Shown: one piece after another, positions 56,142 through 64,000 of the stretch
How positions within the stretch are numbered: position 1 is the stretch's first letter
Layout: each line of letters opens with the position of its first letter
DNA from: Streptomyces sp. I6
GTDB lineage: Bacteria > Actinomycetota > Actinomycetes > Streptomycetales > Streptomycetaceae
Direction of reading: 5' to 3'
Assembly (NCBI GenBank): GCA_003725745.1
Contig: RHDP01000001.1
Coordinates: 1,147,501 to 1,211,500, forward strand
DNA length: 64,000 bases
Notes under the pieces: generated by a model
What the model was told of the DNA's origin: nothing
Databases searched by the model: none
Seen by the model: the letters and a program-made list of their open reading frames with translations, nothing else
Translations under genes and position numbers: made by a program

Positions 56142-57658
56142 TCAGGAGCCTCCGGTGTGCACCTGGAACGCCGCCCGCCTGACGGCCTTCGCCAGGGCCG
56201 GGTCGGGGTGCGCGGCCGCGAGGGCGACCAGGACCTGCACGGTGCGCGGATGGCCGACGGCCCTGACCTCGTCGAGCAGGGCGGGTACGGTCCCCTGCAC
56301 CGCGGAGTCCAGATGGCGCACCAGCAGGGCGCTCTCGCCGTGGTCGGCGACGGCGGCTGCGGTGTCCACCCAGAGCCAGGTCGCCTCCTCCCGGGTGAGC
56401 ACCTCGGCGGCGTCGTCGGGATCGGCTCCCTCGTACTCGGCCAGCCACAGCAGGGCGTAGGGGCGCAGCGAGGGCTCGTCGGCCGCGGCGCGGACATCGG
56501 CCTCGGCGGCCGCTCCGACGACCCGGAGGGCGTCGAACGCCAGGCCGCGCAGCAGGGCGTCCTCACCGCGGGCGGCGGCCACGAGTTCGGTGACCGCGCT
56601 GGACACGGTACGGGCGGCGAGCCAGGCCCGGTACTCGGCACGGGCGGGGCCGGGGCTCAGCCGGGCGCAGCCCCGCAGCATCTCTTCGGCGGACTGCTCG
56701 ATGTGGCCCGCGGGGCTCTGGGCGGCGACGCAGATCTGCTCGAGCTTGACCCACACGGCCCAGTTGCCGAGCGGGGTGAGGGTGGCGTGGCCCTCGCCGA
56801 GGGTCAGTGCGCCGACGGCGGCGAGGCCCTCCAGGGCCCAGTCCAGCAGGGCAGGGAGTACGGCTTCGGGCGGGTCGGCGAGGACGGCGGCCCCCGTGGC
56901 GGCGTCCTCATCGACGCCCGCATCGACGCCCGCATCGGCTTCGGCAGGGGCTGCCGCGTCGGCGGGGACGGGGAAGGGGACGGGGACGGCTTCGGTGGCG
57001 GCGGTCGCGTCGGCTGCGGCAACTTCGGCAGGGGCGGCTTCGGCAGGGGCGGGGAGGGGTCCGTAGGGCACCTCGCAGCGTTCCTCGCGCAGTTCCGCCA
57101 CCCGCTGCCGGAGCAGATCGAGCAGCGCCGGCAGGAGCACGGGCCCGGCGGACAGCTGGAGGAGCGAGAGCACCTGGGGGACGGCCTCCACCGCCTCGGC
57201 GACGGCGCCGGGCGCCACGTCGGCGGGGGCCGGGTGCACGAGGGGCCAGGCGTCGAAGAGGGCGACCCAGCCGCGCAGTACGGCGGCGTCGTCCCGGTCC
57301 CAGGCGTTCAGCCGCCAGCCGGGGCGTGCCGTGCCTCCGTGCAGTTCCACGAGCCCGGCGAGCCGGGCGCGGTCCCAGCCCGCGTGGACCTGTCCCGGTG
57401 TCAGGCGCAGTTCCCCGGCGGCCCGGTCCCGGTCGGCGGCGCTGCCCTCGGCGTGCTGGGCGGCCGCCCAGTGGGCGACGCGCACCGCGTCGGCGAGGAC
57501 CTCGCGTGCCTGGCCGGCCAGCTCCGCGATCGGTGGGGTTCCCTCGGGGGGCGCGGAGCGGGGCGCGTGCGCCTGTTCGTCGCGGCGCGGCGGGCCGTGG
57601 CGGTGGGCCGTGGGCGGACAAGACGGAGCCTGGAGTCGCGCAGGTTACGGGACGTCAC
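56142..57658 (-). CDS. Conserved hypothetical protein (probable frameshift near N terminus)
   Basis: An Ala-rich protein of at least 447 aa (from GTG 57485). The N-terminal part looks helix-turn-helix-like (LTPGQVHAGWDRARLAGLVE). The middle has a low-complexity Ala/Pro/Glu/Val linker (about residues 148-205), and the C terminus has HEAT-like helices (LLRHLDS-type, VPALLDEVRAVGHPRTVQVL). An upstream frame from GTG 57658 (MTSRNLRDSRLRLVRPRPTA) could be the true start, joined by one missing base near the G run at 57546-57551. I recognise no function. Confidence 0.6.
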
Positions 57659-57836
57659 GGGAAGCAGTCTCCCCGCTGTCGGCCCGAAAGCCCAATCGGA
57701 ACGGGGGAGCTCGGGCCGAGGGGCCGTCAGAAGGCCTGCCGAGCTGCTGCGGAGGGCCCTCCGGCGGGCGCCGGACCGGGCGGCGCGTGCCGGTGGCGGC
57801 CGGCTCCGGGGGCCGGCCGGGGACCGCGGCCGGCCG

Positions 57837-58962
57837 TCACACCAGGGGGGTGAGGAAGCGCCGGAGGGCCTCCTCGTAGCGGGCCGGGTCGGCGTTCCAC
57901 ATGGCCGCGTGCGGGGCGTGCGCCACGGTCTGCAGGCTGACCAGGTCGGGCCGGCGGGCCGCCAGCTCCCGGGACGGGCCCCAGGGGGCGATGGTGTCGT
58001 CCGGGCCGTGGAAGACCAGGATGGGCACCCGCAGGGCGTCCGGATCGGCGGCCGCCCTCAGCCGGTCGCCGTGGAGTCCGGTGCGCCCCTGCGCGGCGCG
58101 TACGGCGAGCGGGAGCAGGGCGGCCGGCATCCGGCGGGCGGCGGCGAGGGAGCGCAGGGTGGTCTCCCACTCCAGGATCGGGGAGTCCAGCACGAGTCCC
58201 GCGATCCGCTCGCGCAGCGCGGAGTGGGCGGCGGCGTGCAGCGCCATCGACGCGCCGGTGGACCAGCCGTGCAGGATCACGCGGTCCGCGCCGCCGCGGA
58301 CCGCGAAGCGTACCGCCGCGTCGAGGTCGCGCCATTCGGAGTCGCCGAGGTGCCCGAGGCCGTCGGGGGGCGGGGGCGCGCCGGGGTCGCCGCGGTAGGC
58401 GGGCGCCAGCACGGGGAGGCGCTGCTCGGTGAGGAACGGCATCAGGTTCATCGTGAGTTCGCGCGTGGTGCCCAGGCCGTGCACCACGATGACCCAGGTC
58501 GAGCGGGGCCGGGGACGAACCAGCCGGGCAGGGAGCCGAGTTCGCCGGGAATGTCGACGTCCTCGTGGTCGATGCCGAGTGCGCTGCCCGGGTCGCCGAC
58601 GTGCAGCTGGGGGTGAGCCGCACCTTGACGCCGGGGTCGAGGCTGCCGAGCTCGACCCGCTCCAGCCGGCGGACCACGGTGTCGGCGGCGTGCGGCACCT
58701 GGTCCAGCACCGGACCGGCGACCGCGTGCACACCGTGCCCGCAGAGCCCGTAGGTGCCGGGGCGCCGGGAGACGAGGCTGCGGGTGAGGGTGACCCGGCC
58801 GGGGCCGGTGGCGTGCACGGTGAGCCGCCCCTCGCCGGGCAGGGGCCGTCCGGTGGGGGCCTTCAGCGCGGCGTCGCTGGCGTACCGGCCGGCGGCGAAC
58901 GCCGCCACGCCGAGGCCGATGAGGGTGGTGACGGCCGCTGCCGTCGCTGTTGCCGGGCGCAC
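57837..58962 (-). CDS. Membrane-anchored alpha/beta hydrolase (two frameshifts)
   Basis: A protein of about 376 aa. One N-terminal helix (AAAVTTLIGLGVAAFAAGRY) is followed by a long non-catalytic region, then the hydrolase fold: VIVVHGLGTT (oxyanion), ILHGWSTGASMAL with the nucleophile Ser in GWSTG, HGPDDTIAPWG (Asp), and VAHAPHAAMW (His). Missing bases at the G runs 58609-58613 and 58505-58508 split the middle (LHVGDPGSALGIDHEDVDIP lies between). Substrate unknown. Confidence 0.82.
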
Positions 58963-59021
58963 CGTTCCAGTGTGGTGAGGTCCGTGCCGGGGTGCCAGTG
59001 GGCCGGGCGGCGGGAGTGACG

Positions 59022-59693
59022 TCAGCGGTGCCGGCCGTAGCCGCGGAGCTTCTCGGCGGCCTCGCGGACCTGCGGTTCGGTGAGCAGGGCGGGAGTGTGC
59101 CCGGGGACGCAGCGGGCGGCGAGCCACAGACGGCACATCCACTCCAGCTGGGCGGTGCGGTCGAAGGCCTGGTCGAGCGAGGCTCCGTAGGTGACCGTGC
59201 CGTGGTTGCGCAGCAGGGCGCCGGTGCGGTCCTCCAGGGCGCGGAGCAGGTTGCCGGCCAGCTCGTCGGTCCCGTACAGGGCGTAGGGGGCGACGCGGAC
59301 GGGGCCGCCGAGGGCCGCCGTCATGTAGTGGATCGGCGGCAGTTCGCCGACGAGGGTGGAGACGGCGGTGGCGTGCACGGCGTGGGTGTGGACGACGGCC
59401 ACCGCGTCGGTGGCGCGGTGGACGGCGAGGTGCATCGGGAGCTCGCTGGTGGGCGTGAGTTCGCCGAGGACCTGCCGGCCGTCGAGCCGGACGCCGACGG
59501 CGTCCGCGGCGGTGAGCCGGTCGTAGTGCACCCCGGTGGGGGTGACCAGCACGATGTCGCCGGCGCCGGTGGGGACGCGTACGGAGACGTTGCCCGAGGT
59601 CCCGACGACGAGGCCGTCAGCGACGGTTCTGCGGGCGGTGGCCACGAGGTCCGACCAGGCCCGGGATATCGCTTCCTGCTCCGGTTCGGTCAT
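59022..59693 (-). CDS. Class II aldolase/adducin family protein
   Basis: A 223-aa fuculose-phosphate-aldolase-like protein. GLVVGTSGNVSVRV (phosphate loop), TPTSELPMHLAVHR (catalytic Glu region) and VVHTHAVHATA and LRNHGTVTYG, which supply the zinc His ligands. It likely cleaves a 1-phosphate ketose or an analogue such as methylthioribulose phosphate; it is unclear which. ATG at 59693. Confidence 0.92.
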   Translation of the reverse strand: MTEPEQEAISRAWSDLVATARRTVADGLVVGTSGNVSVRVPTGAGDIVLVTPTGVHYDRLTAADAVGVRLDGRQVLGELTPTSELPMHLAVHRATDAVAVVHTHAVHATAVSTLVGELPPIHYMTAALGGPVRVAPYALYGTDELAGNLLRALEDRTGALLRNHGTVTYGASLDQAFDRTAQLEWMCRLWLAARCVPGHTPALLTEPQVREAAEKLRGYGRHR

Positions 59694-60110
59694 GTGGGCG
59701 ATTTTGTCAGCCGGGGCCGGTGGGAGCGACGGCGGGTGGGGGTGCCGACCGCAGCGGGCACGGCGGCACGGGCGCCGCGGGCCGGTCGGTCGGCCGGTCG
59801 GCCGGAACTAGCCGTCGACGGGTCCAAAGTGACCAGAATCTCTTCTGCCGTTCATCCGCACGACGCCGCAGGATCATGCGGCGGTCACCGTAGGGCCGCC
59901 GGAGACCGCTACAGGCCCGCAGTTCGGGGCGATCGGAGGCGGCGCGCACCCGGCCCGGAGGCTCCGGGGCGTGGCAGCGGACACAAGCGGAGGGACCTCA
60001 ACCCACTTGGGGACACTCCTCAGCCCATCCCAGTTCACCTTCCGTTCACTCGATAACCCTACGTTCACCCGCGCCACTGCCATCCGAACGATTGCCTGGG
60101 TACCCGGTTC
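59694..60110. other. Intergenic region upstream of the PiT operon
   Basis: About 417 bases with no supported gene. It includes a GGTCGGTCGGCCGGTCGGCC low-complexity run at 59783-59804 and, near its right end, the PHO box described separately. Confidence 0.5.
60033..60073 (+). promoter_or_regulatory. PHO box (PhoP-binding direct repeats)
   Basis: GTTCACCTTCC (60033) and GTTCACTCGAT (60044) are two 11-base units in exact register; a third GTTCACCCGCG is at 60063. This is the Streptomyces PhoP consensus GTTCACC with 11-base spacing. It lies about 40-75 bases ahead of the phosphate permease start. It predicts phosphate-dependent control by PhoRP. Confidence 0.82.
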
Positions 60111-61413
60111 ATGGAGCACATCACCCTGCTGCTCGCGATTGTCGTCGTGACAGCACTCGTGTTCGATTTCACGAACGGCTTCCACGACACCGCCAACGCC
60201 ATGGCGACGACCATCTCGACGGGTGCGATGAGACCGAAGGCGGCAGTGGCGATGTCCGCCGTGCTGAACCTGGTCGGCGCGTTCCTCTCCGTCGAGGTCG
60301 CCAAGACGATCTCGGGCGGCATCATCAACGAGGAGGGCATCCGCCCAGAAGTGATCTTCGCCGCACTGGTCGGCGCGATCCTCTGGAACCTGCTGACCTG
60401 GCTGCTGGGCCTGCCCTCCAGCTCCTCCCACGCCCTCTTCGGCGGCCTCATCGGCGCGGCCGTGATGTCCGCCGGTTTCTCGGCCGTCAACGGCGGCACG
60501 ATCGTCACCAAGGTCCTGATCCCGGCCGTCGCGGCTCCGCTCGTCGCCGGTCTCGCGGCCCTGGTCGCCACCAGGCTGACGTACCGGATCGGCGGCACCA
60601 CCGAGGACCGGTCCACCTCCAAGGGCTACCGCGCCGGCCAGATCGCCTCGGCCGGCCTGGTGTCCCTCGCCCACGGCACCAACGACGCGCAGAAGACCAT
60701 GGGCGTCATCACCCTGGCCCTGGTCACCGGCGGCGTCCTCGCGCCCGGCTCGAACCCCCGATGTGGGTCATCGTCTCCGCCGGTGTCGCGATCGCGCTCG
60801 GCACCTACCTCGGCGGCTGGCGCATCATCCGCACCATGGGCAAGGGCCTGACCGACCTCCAGCCGCAGCAGGGCTTCGCCGCGCAGACCAGCGCCGCGAC
60901 GGTCATCCTGGCCTCCTCGCACCTCGGCTTCTCGCTCTCCACCACCCAGTCCTGCTCGGGTGCCGTGATGGGCGCGGGCCTCGGCCGCAAGGGCGGTGTG
61001 GTCCGGTGGTCCACCGCCACCCGGATGTTCGTCGCCTGGGGGCTGACCCTGCCCGCCGCCGGCCTCGTCGCCGCGGCCGCGGAGTTCCTGACCAAGCAGG
61101 GCACCTGGGGCATCGCCGCCGTGGCCGTACTGCTCGTCGCGGGCTCCGGGGCCATCTGGGTGATCTCGCGCCGCAAGCCGGTCGACCACACCAACGTCAC
61201 GGACGACGAGATCGAGCCCGCGGGCGTCGTCACCACCGCCATCGCGGCCGTCTCCCCGCCCCGGCCGGCGCCCCCGCGCCCCAGGCGACCGAACCCGGCG
61301 CCGCGGCGCCGAACGCCGCCGCCGGGACCGCGGCGACCGAGCCCGGGACGCCGAGAACCACCGTCCCCGCCCAGTCCTCCGAGTCCGCTCCGGCGCCCGC
61401 CGCCACGGTGTAA
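60111..61413 (+). CDS. pitH2: Low-affinity inorganic phosphate permease PitH2-like (two frameshifts)
   Basis: A PiT-family symporter of about 434 aa. The repeated PiT signatures are FTNGFHDTANAMATTISTGA and LAHGTNDAQKTMGVITLALV. About ten helices are visible. Bases are missing in the CCCCC at 60755-60759 (APGSNPPMWVIVSAG restored) and around 61252-61275, after which the tail TEPGAAAPNAAAGTAATEPG ends at 61413. A PHO box lies upstream. The symbol rests on resemblance to S. coelicolor pitH2, also PHO-regulated. Confidence 0.88.
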
Positions 61414-61425
61414 GGAAAGAACGAC

Positions 61426-61646
61426 ATGAAGATCGACTGGGCAGCTCTGGGCTCCGTCTTCGGCGTGAGCCTCGTCGTGACCGTCGCCCTGGTGGGCCTG
61501 TTCACCCTGGCATCGCGGGCCTCTCCAAGCAGGAGGCGGCGGCCGCGCGGGGAGGCTCGGCCGGCCTCGCCCGCACGGGCGCGTACGCCTGCTTCGCGCT
61601 CTGCGCGGCGGCGGTGGCCTTCGGGATCTACCTGATCGTGGTCTGA
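61426..61646 (+). CDS. Small two-helix membrane protein behind the PiT gene (one frameshift)
   Basis: Starts MKIDWAALGSVFGVSLVVTV, ALVGLFTL. A base is missing near GG at 61509-61510, and the other frame continues GIAGLSKQEAAAARGGSAGL, ARTGAYACFALCAAAVAFGI, YLIVV, stopping at 61646. Two helices face a short Lys/Gln/Arg-containing loop. It follows the permease by 12 bases and is a constant neighbour of it in streptomycetes, as far as I recall. Confidence 0.78.
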
Positions 61647-61710
61647 CGCCGCACGACCTCGTACCGGGGCCGGGCACACCTACCGGGTGGGCCCGGCCCC
61701 GGCCGTGTGC

Positions 61711-61743
61711 GCGCACCGCCCCCGCGCCGCGGGGGCGGTGCGC
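61711..61743. terminator. Hairpin between the PiT operon and the cob region
   Basis: A 15-base perfect stem (left arm GCGCACCGCCCCCGC) around GCC, 64 bases after the small-protein stop. A weaker GGGGCCGGGC stem precedes it. Confidence 0.72.
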
Positions 61744-61789
61744 CCCGTCCCGTCGCAGGTCAAGGGCGAGTTGACGGGCGTTCGGGGCC

Positions 61790-61960
61790 CGTGGTGGACT
61801 TCCGGGGCCACTTACGGCGGCAGAAGAGGAAGCCGGTGCGAATCCGGCGCGGTCCCGCCACTGTCACGGGTGCGCTCCCCTCGCGGAGCACCAGGGAGCA
61901 CCCCGGAGCCAGGAACTCCTCGCCGCCGGTCACGTCGAGCCAGGGCGCGGACCCTGAGTG
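61790..61960 (+). promoter_or_regulatory. Cobalamin (B12) riboswitch
   Basis: The conserved core is evident: GGAAGCCGGTGCGAATCCGG, then GCGGTCCCGCCACTGT (B12 box). GAGCCAGGAACTCCT and a closing GCCAGGGC follow downstream. It lies directly before cobD and should lower expression of the cob operon when adenosylcobalamin is plentiful. Borders are approximate. Confidence 0.9.
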
Positions 61961-61969
61961 AGGACGAAC

Positions 61970-62952
61970 ATGCCTGCCGAAGCAGGGGGCCGGCTCCGCC
62001 GCGCCCGGACATCACGTTCGCGTACGGCGCCGCCGCCGGGCTGGCCGGTGACCTGCTCCTCGGCGATCCACGCCGCGGGCACCCGGTCGCGGGCTTCGGC
62101 CGGGCGGCCGCCGCGGTCGAACGGGGACTCTGGCACGACCACCGCGGCTGGGGCGCCCTGCACACCGCGGTGTGCGCCGGCGCCGCGGTCGCCGCGGGCG
62201 CGCTGGCCGCGGCATCCGCGCGCCGGTCGCGCGGCGCCTCCGTCGCCCTGACCGCGGCCGCCACCTGGGCCGTCGTCGGCGGCACCTCGCTGGGCCGGGA
62301 GGCACGCGCGGTCGGCGCGGCGCTGGCGTCCGGGGACCTCGACGACGCCAGGGAGCGGCTGCCGCGTCTGTGCGGGCGCGACCCGCAGGCGCTGGACGGC
62401 CCCGGCATCGCCCGCGCCGTCGTCGAGTCCGTCGCCGAGAACACCTCGGACGCCGTGGTGGGCGCCCTCGTCTGGGGCGCGATCGGCGGGGTTCCGGGCC
62501 TGCTCGGGTTCCGCGCCGTCAACACCCTGGACGCGATGGTCGGTCACCGGTCCCCCCGCTACCGGCGGTACGGCTGGGCCTCGGCCCGGCTCGACGACCT
62601 CGCGGGCTGGCCCGGGGCCAGGCTCACCGCGGCGCTGGCGACCGTCGCGGGCGGCGACCCGCGCGGCGCGGCCCGCGCCTGGCGCCGGGACGCCGCGAAG
62701 CACCCGAGCCCGAACGCAGGCCCCGTGGAGGCCGCGTTCGCCGGGGCCCTCGGCGTACGGCTCGGCGGGACGCTGTCGTACGGCGGACGGGTCGAGCACC
62801 GGCCCGTACTCAACGGCGGCGGCGGACGGGCCGTCGGGACCGCCGACATCGAGCGGGCGGTGCGGCTCTCGACGCGCGTGGGGGTGCTGGCGCTCGCGGT
62901 GTGCGCGGGCGGGCGCCTGGCGGCCGGGGCCCTGCGGCGGAGGCGCGCATGA
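61970..62952 (+). CDS. cobD: Adenosylcobinamide-phosphate synthase CobD/CbiB (one frameshift)
   Basis: A membrane enzyme of about 327 aa adding aminopropanol to adenosylcobyric acid. ATG 61970 (MPAEAGG) leads by one missing base in the G run at 61985-61989 to the frame [40 protein letters not shown]. Family motifs: [33 protein letters not shown] and [20 protein letters not shown]. It follows the B12 riboswitch and overlaps cobQ (ATGA). Confidence 0.9.
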
Positions 62953-64000
62953 GCGGGGGCGGACTGCTGGTCGCCGGCACCACGTCGGACGCCGGCAAGA
63001 GCGTCGTGACGGCGGGGATCTGCCGCTGGCTGGTGCGCCGGGGCGTGAAGGTCGCCCCCTTCAAGGGGCAGAACATGTCCCTCAACTCCTTCGTCACCCG
63101 TGAGGGCGCCGAGATCGGCCGGGCGCAGGCCATGCAGGCGCAGGCCGCCCGGGTGGAGCCGACGGCGCTGATGAACCCGGTGCTGCTCAAGCCCGGCGGG
63201 GACCGCTCCAGCCAGGTCGTGCTGATGGGCAGGCCGGTGGGCGAGCTGAGCGCGCGCGGGTTCTTCGGGAGGCCGGGACCCGCGACGAGGCCGGAACGGG
63301 GCGCCCGGGCCCCCGGAAGCCTGCCGGACGGGCCCGGGGGCACCCCCGTGGGGATGCTGCGCGGAGGGCGCCAGGAGGCGCTGCTCGAACCGGTGATGGC
63401 CTGCCTCGAGGAGCTCCGCGGCTCCCATGACGTGGTGATCTGCGAGGGCGCGGGCAGTCCCGCGGAGATCAATCTGCGGCGCACGGACATCGTCAACATG
63501 GGCATCGCCCGCGCCGCGCGGCTCCCCGTGCTCGTCGTGGGCGACATCGACCGGGGCGGGGTCTTCGCCCAGTTCTTCGGTACGACGGCGCTGCTGGCCC
63601 CCGAGGACCAGGAGCTGGTCGCCGGCTACCTCGTCAACAAGTTCCGCGGCGACGTCTCGCTGCTGGAGCCGGGGCTGGAGATGCTGCGCGGGCTCACCGG
63701 GCGGCGGACGTACGGCGTGCTGCCGTACGCGCACGGGCTCGGCATCGACGAGGAGGACGGGCTGCGGGTCTCCCTGCGCGGCGCCGTGCGCGAGTCGGCG
63801 GTGGCGCCGCCGGTCGGCGAGGACGTGCTGCGCGTGGCCGTCTGCGCCGTGCCGCTGATGTCCAACTTCACCGACGTGGACGCGCTGGCGGCCGAACCGG
63901 GCGTGATCGTGCGCTTCGTCGACCGCCCCGAGGAGCTGGCCGACGCCGATCTGGTGATCGTGCCGGGCACGCGGGGCACGGTGCGCGCCCTGGAGTGGCT
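62949..64000 (+). CDS. cobQ: Cobyric acid synthase CobQ (partial, runs off the window)
   Basis: 350 codons are visible and the frame is intact. The N-terminal P-loop-like amidotransferase domain reads [40 protein letters not shown] and [40 protein letters not shown] and [16 protein letters not shown] follow. The glutaminase domain would start near the window edge ([18 protein letters not shown]). Between SARG and GGRQEAL, where relatives have a couple of residues, about 33 extra Gly/Pro/Arg-rich residues are inserted. Confidence 0.94.
   Translation, partial: MSGGGLLVAGTTSDAGKSVVTAGICRWLVRRGVKVAPFKGQNMSLNSFVTREGAEIGRAQAMQAQAARVEPTALMNPVLLKPGGDRSSQVVLMGRPVGELSARGFFGRPGPATRPERGARAPGSLPDGPGGTPVGMLRGGRQEALLEPVMACLEELRGSHDVVICEGAGSPAEINLRRTDIVNMGIARAARLPVLVVGDIDRGGVFAQFFGTTALLAPEDQELVAGYLVNKFRGDVSLLEPGLEMLRGLTGRRTYGVLPYAHGLGIDEEDGLRVSLRGAVRESAVAPPVGEDVLRVAVCAVPLMSNFTDVDALAAEPGVIVRFVDRPEELADADLVIVPGTRGTVRALEW

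Noticed and set aside
59707-59949. An 80-codon minus-strand ORF between aldolase and PiT genes
   Set aside because: Arg/Pro-rich with no ribosome-binding site; overlaps a low-complexity run.
6637-63000. Widespread natural gene decay as the cause of the frame breaks
   Set aside because: All breaks are single missing bases, mostly in G/C runs, in genes that are otherwise well preserved, including conserved housekeeping functions.
1-64000. tRNA, rRNA, prophage, insertion sequence or biosynthetic gene cluster
   Set aside because: I looked for cloverleaf ends, transposase motifs, phage genes and modular synthase motifs and found none.

Overview
The window is a stretch of very GC-rich chromosome with the codon use, GTG/TTG starts, gene content and gene order of a Streptomyces. 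It has a chaplin, DUF397/XRE and HATPase genes, TldD/TldE, an FHA-ABC transporter of the Rv1747 type, a PiT phosphate permease with a PHO box, and a cobalamin riboswitch in front of cobD-cobQ. From memory, the order chaplin, two-component pair, serB, fabI/fabG, tldDE, tyrS, moaA, acetate symporter, pit, cob resembles the S. coelicolor chpE-to-cob core region. I see no tRNA, rRNA, CRISPR array, insertion sequence or prophage.

Layout. 0-7.4 kb: 3-methyladenine DNA glycosylase with a decayed partial copy fused upstream, Spo0M-like protein, PEBP protein, HNH nuclease, TSUP permease, SPFH and NfeD genes, ABC ATPase, unknown gene. 7.6-19.4 kb: cysteine-free chaplin, GAF-type histidine kinase and LuxR-type regulator, SDR, QueA-like enzyme, SLT-type cell-wall protein, FHA-ABC transporter, SerB, SixA-like phosphatase, small membrane and secreted proteins. 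19.5-30.1 kb: FabI/FabG, a whiJ-like regulatory cluster (HATPase, XRE, two DUF397), TldD/TldE, TyrS, small membrane proteins, MoaA. 30.3-45.2 kb: acetate symporter with DUF485 partner, secreted subtilase, CoA transferase, MarR and divergent Old Yellow Enzyme, VIT transporter, TetR regulator, DEDDh-BRCT exonuclease, SURF1, GH15 hydrolase, SDR. 45.8-51.8 kb: a stress-type island with a 41-aa leader, two universal stress proteins, a DUF6381-type protein, and an Asp23/Gls24-AmaP operon with a divergent partner. 52-64 kb: enoyl-CoA hydratase-like protein, small HTH protein, ABC-F ATPase, unknown protein, hydrolase, aldolase, PiT operon, and cobD-cobQ running off the end.

The dominant oddity is that about 16 genes are broken by roughly 23 single-base shifts. 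Every shift has the sign expected from one missing base, and most lie in short G or C runs. They hit housekeeping genes such as tldD, cobD and pit, so I read them as undercalled homopolymers rather than gene decay and annotate those genes at full span. One case can be checked inside the window: the second of two near-identical DUF397 genes has four Cs where the first has five.

Genuine relics do seem to exist. They are the AAG N-terminal fragment at 683-970 and a glyoxalase (VOC) tail at about 55954-56070. Many operons use ATGA or GTGA start-stop overlaps, and several intergenic spaces hold short tandem duplications and very strong hairpins.
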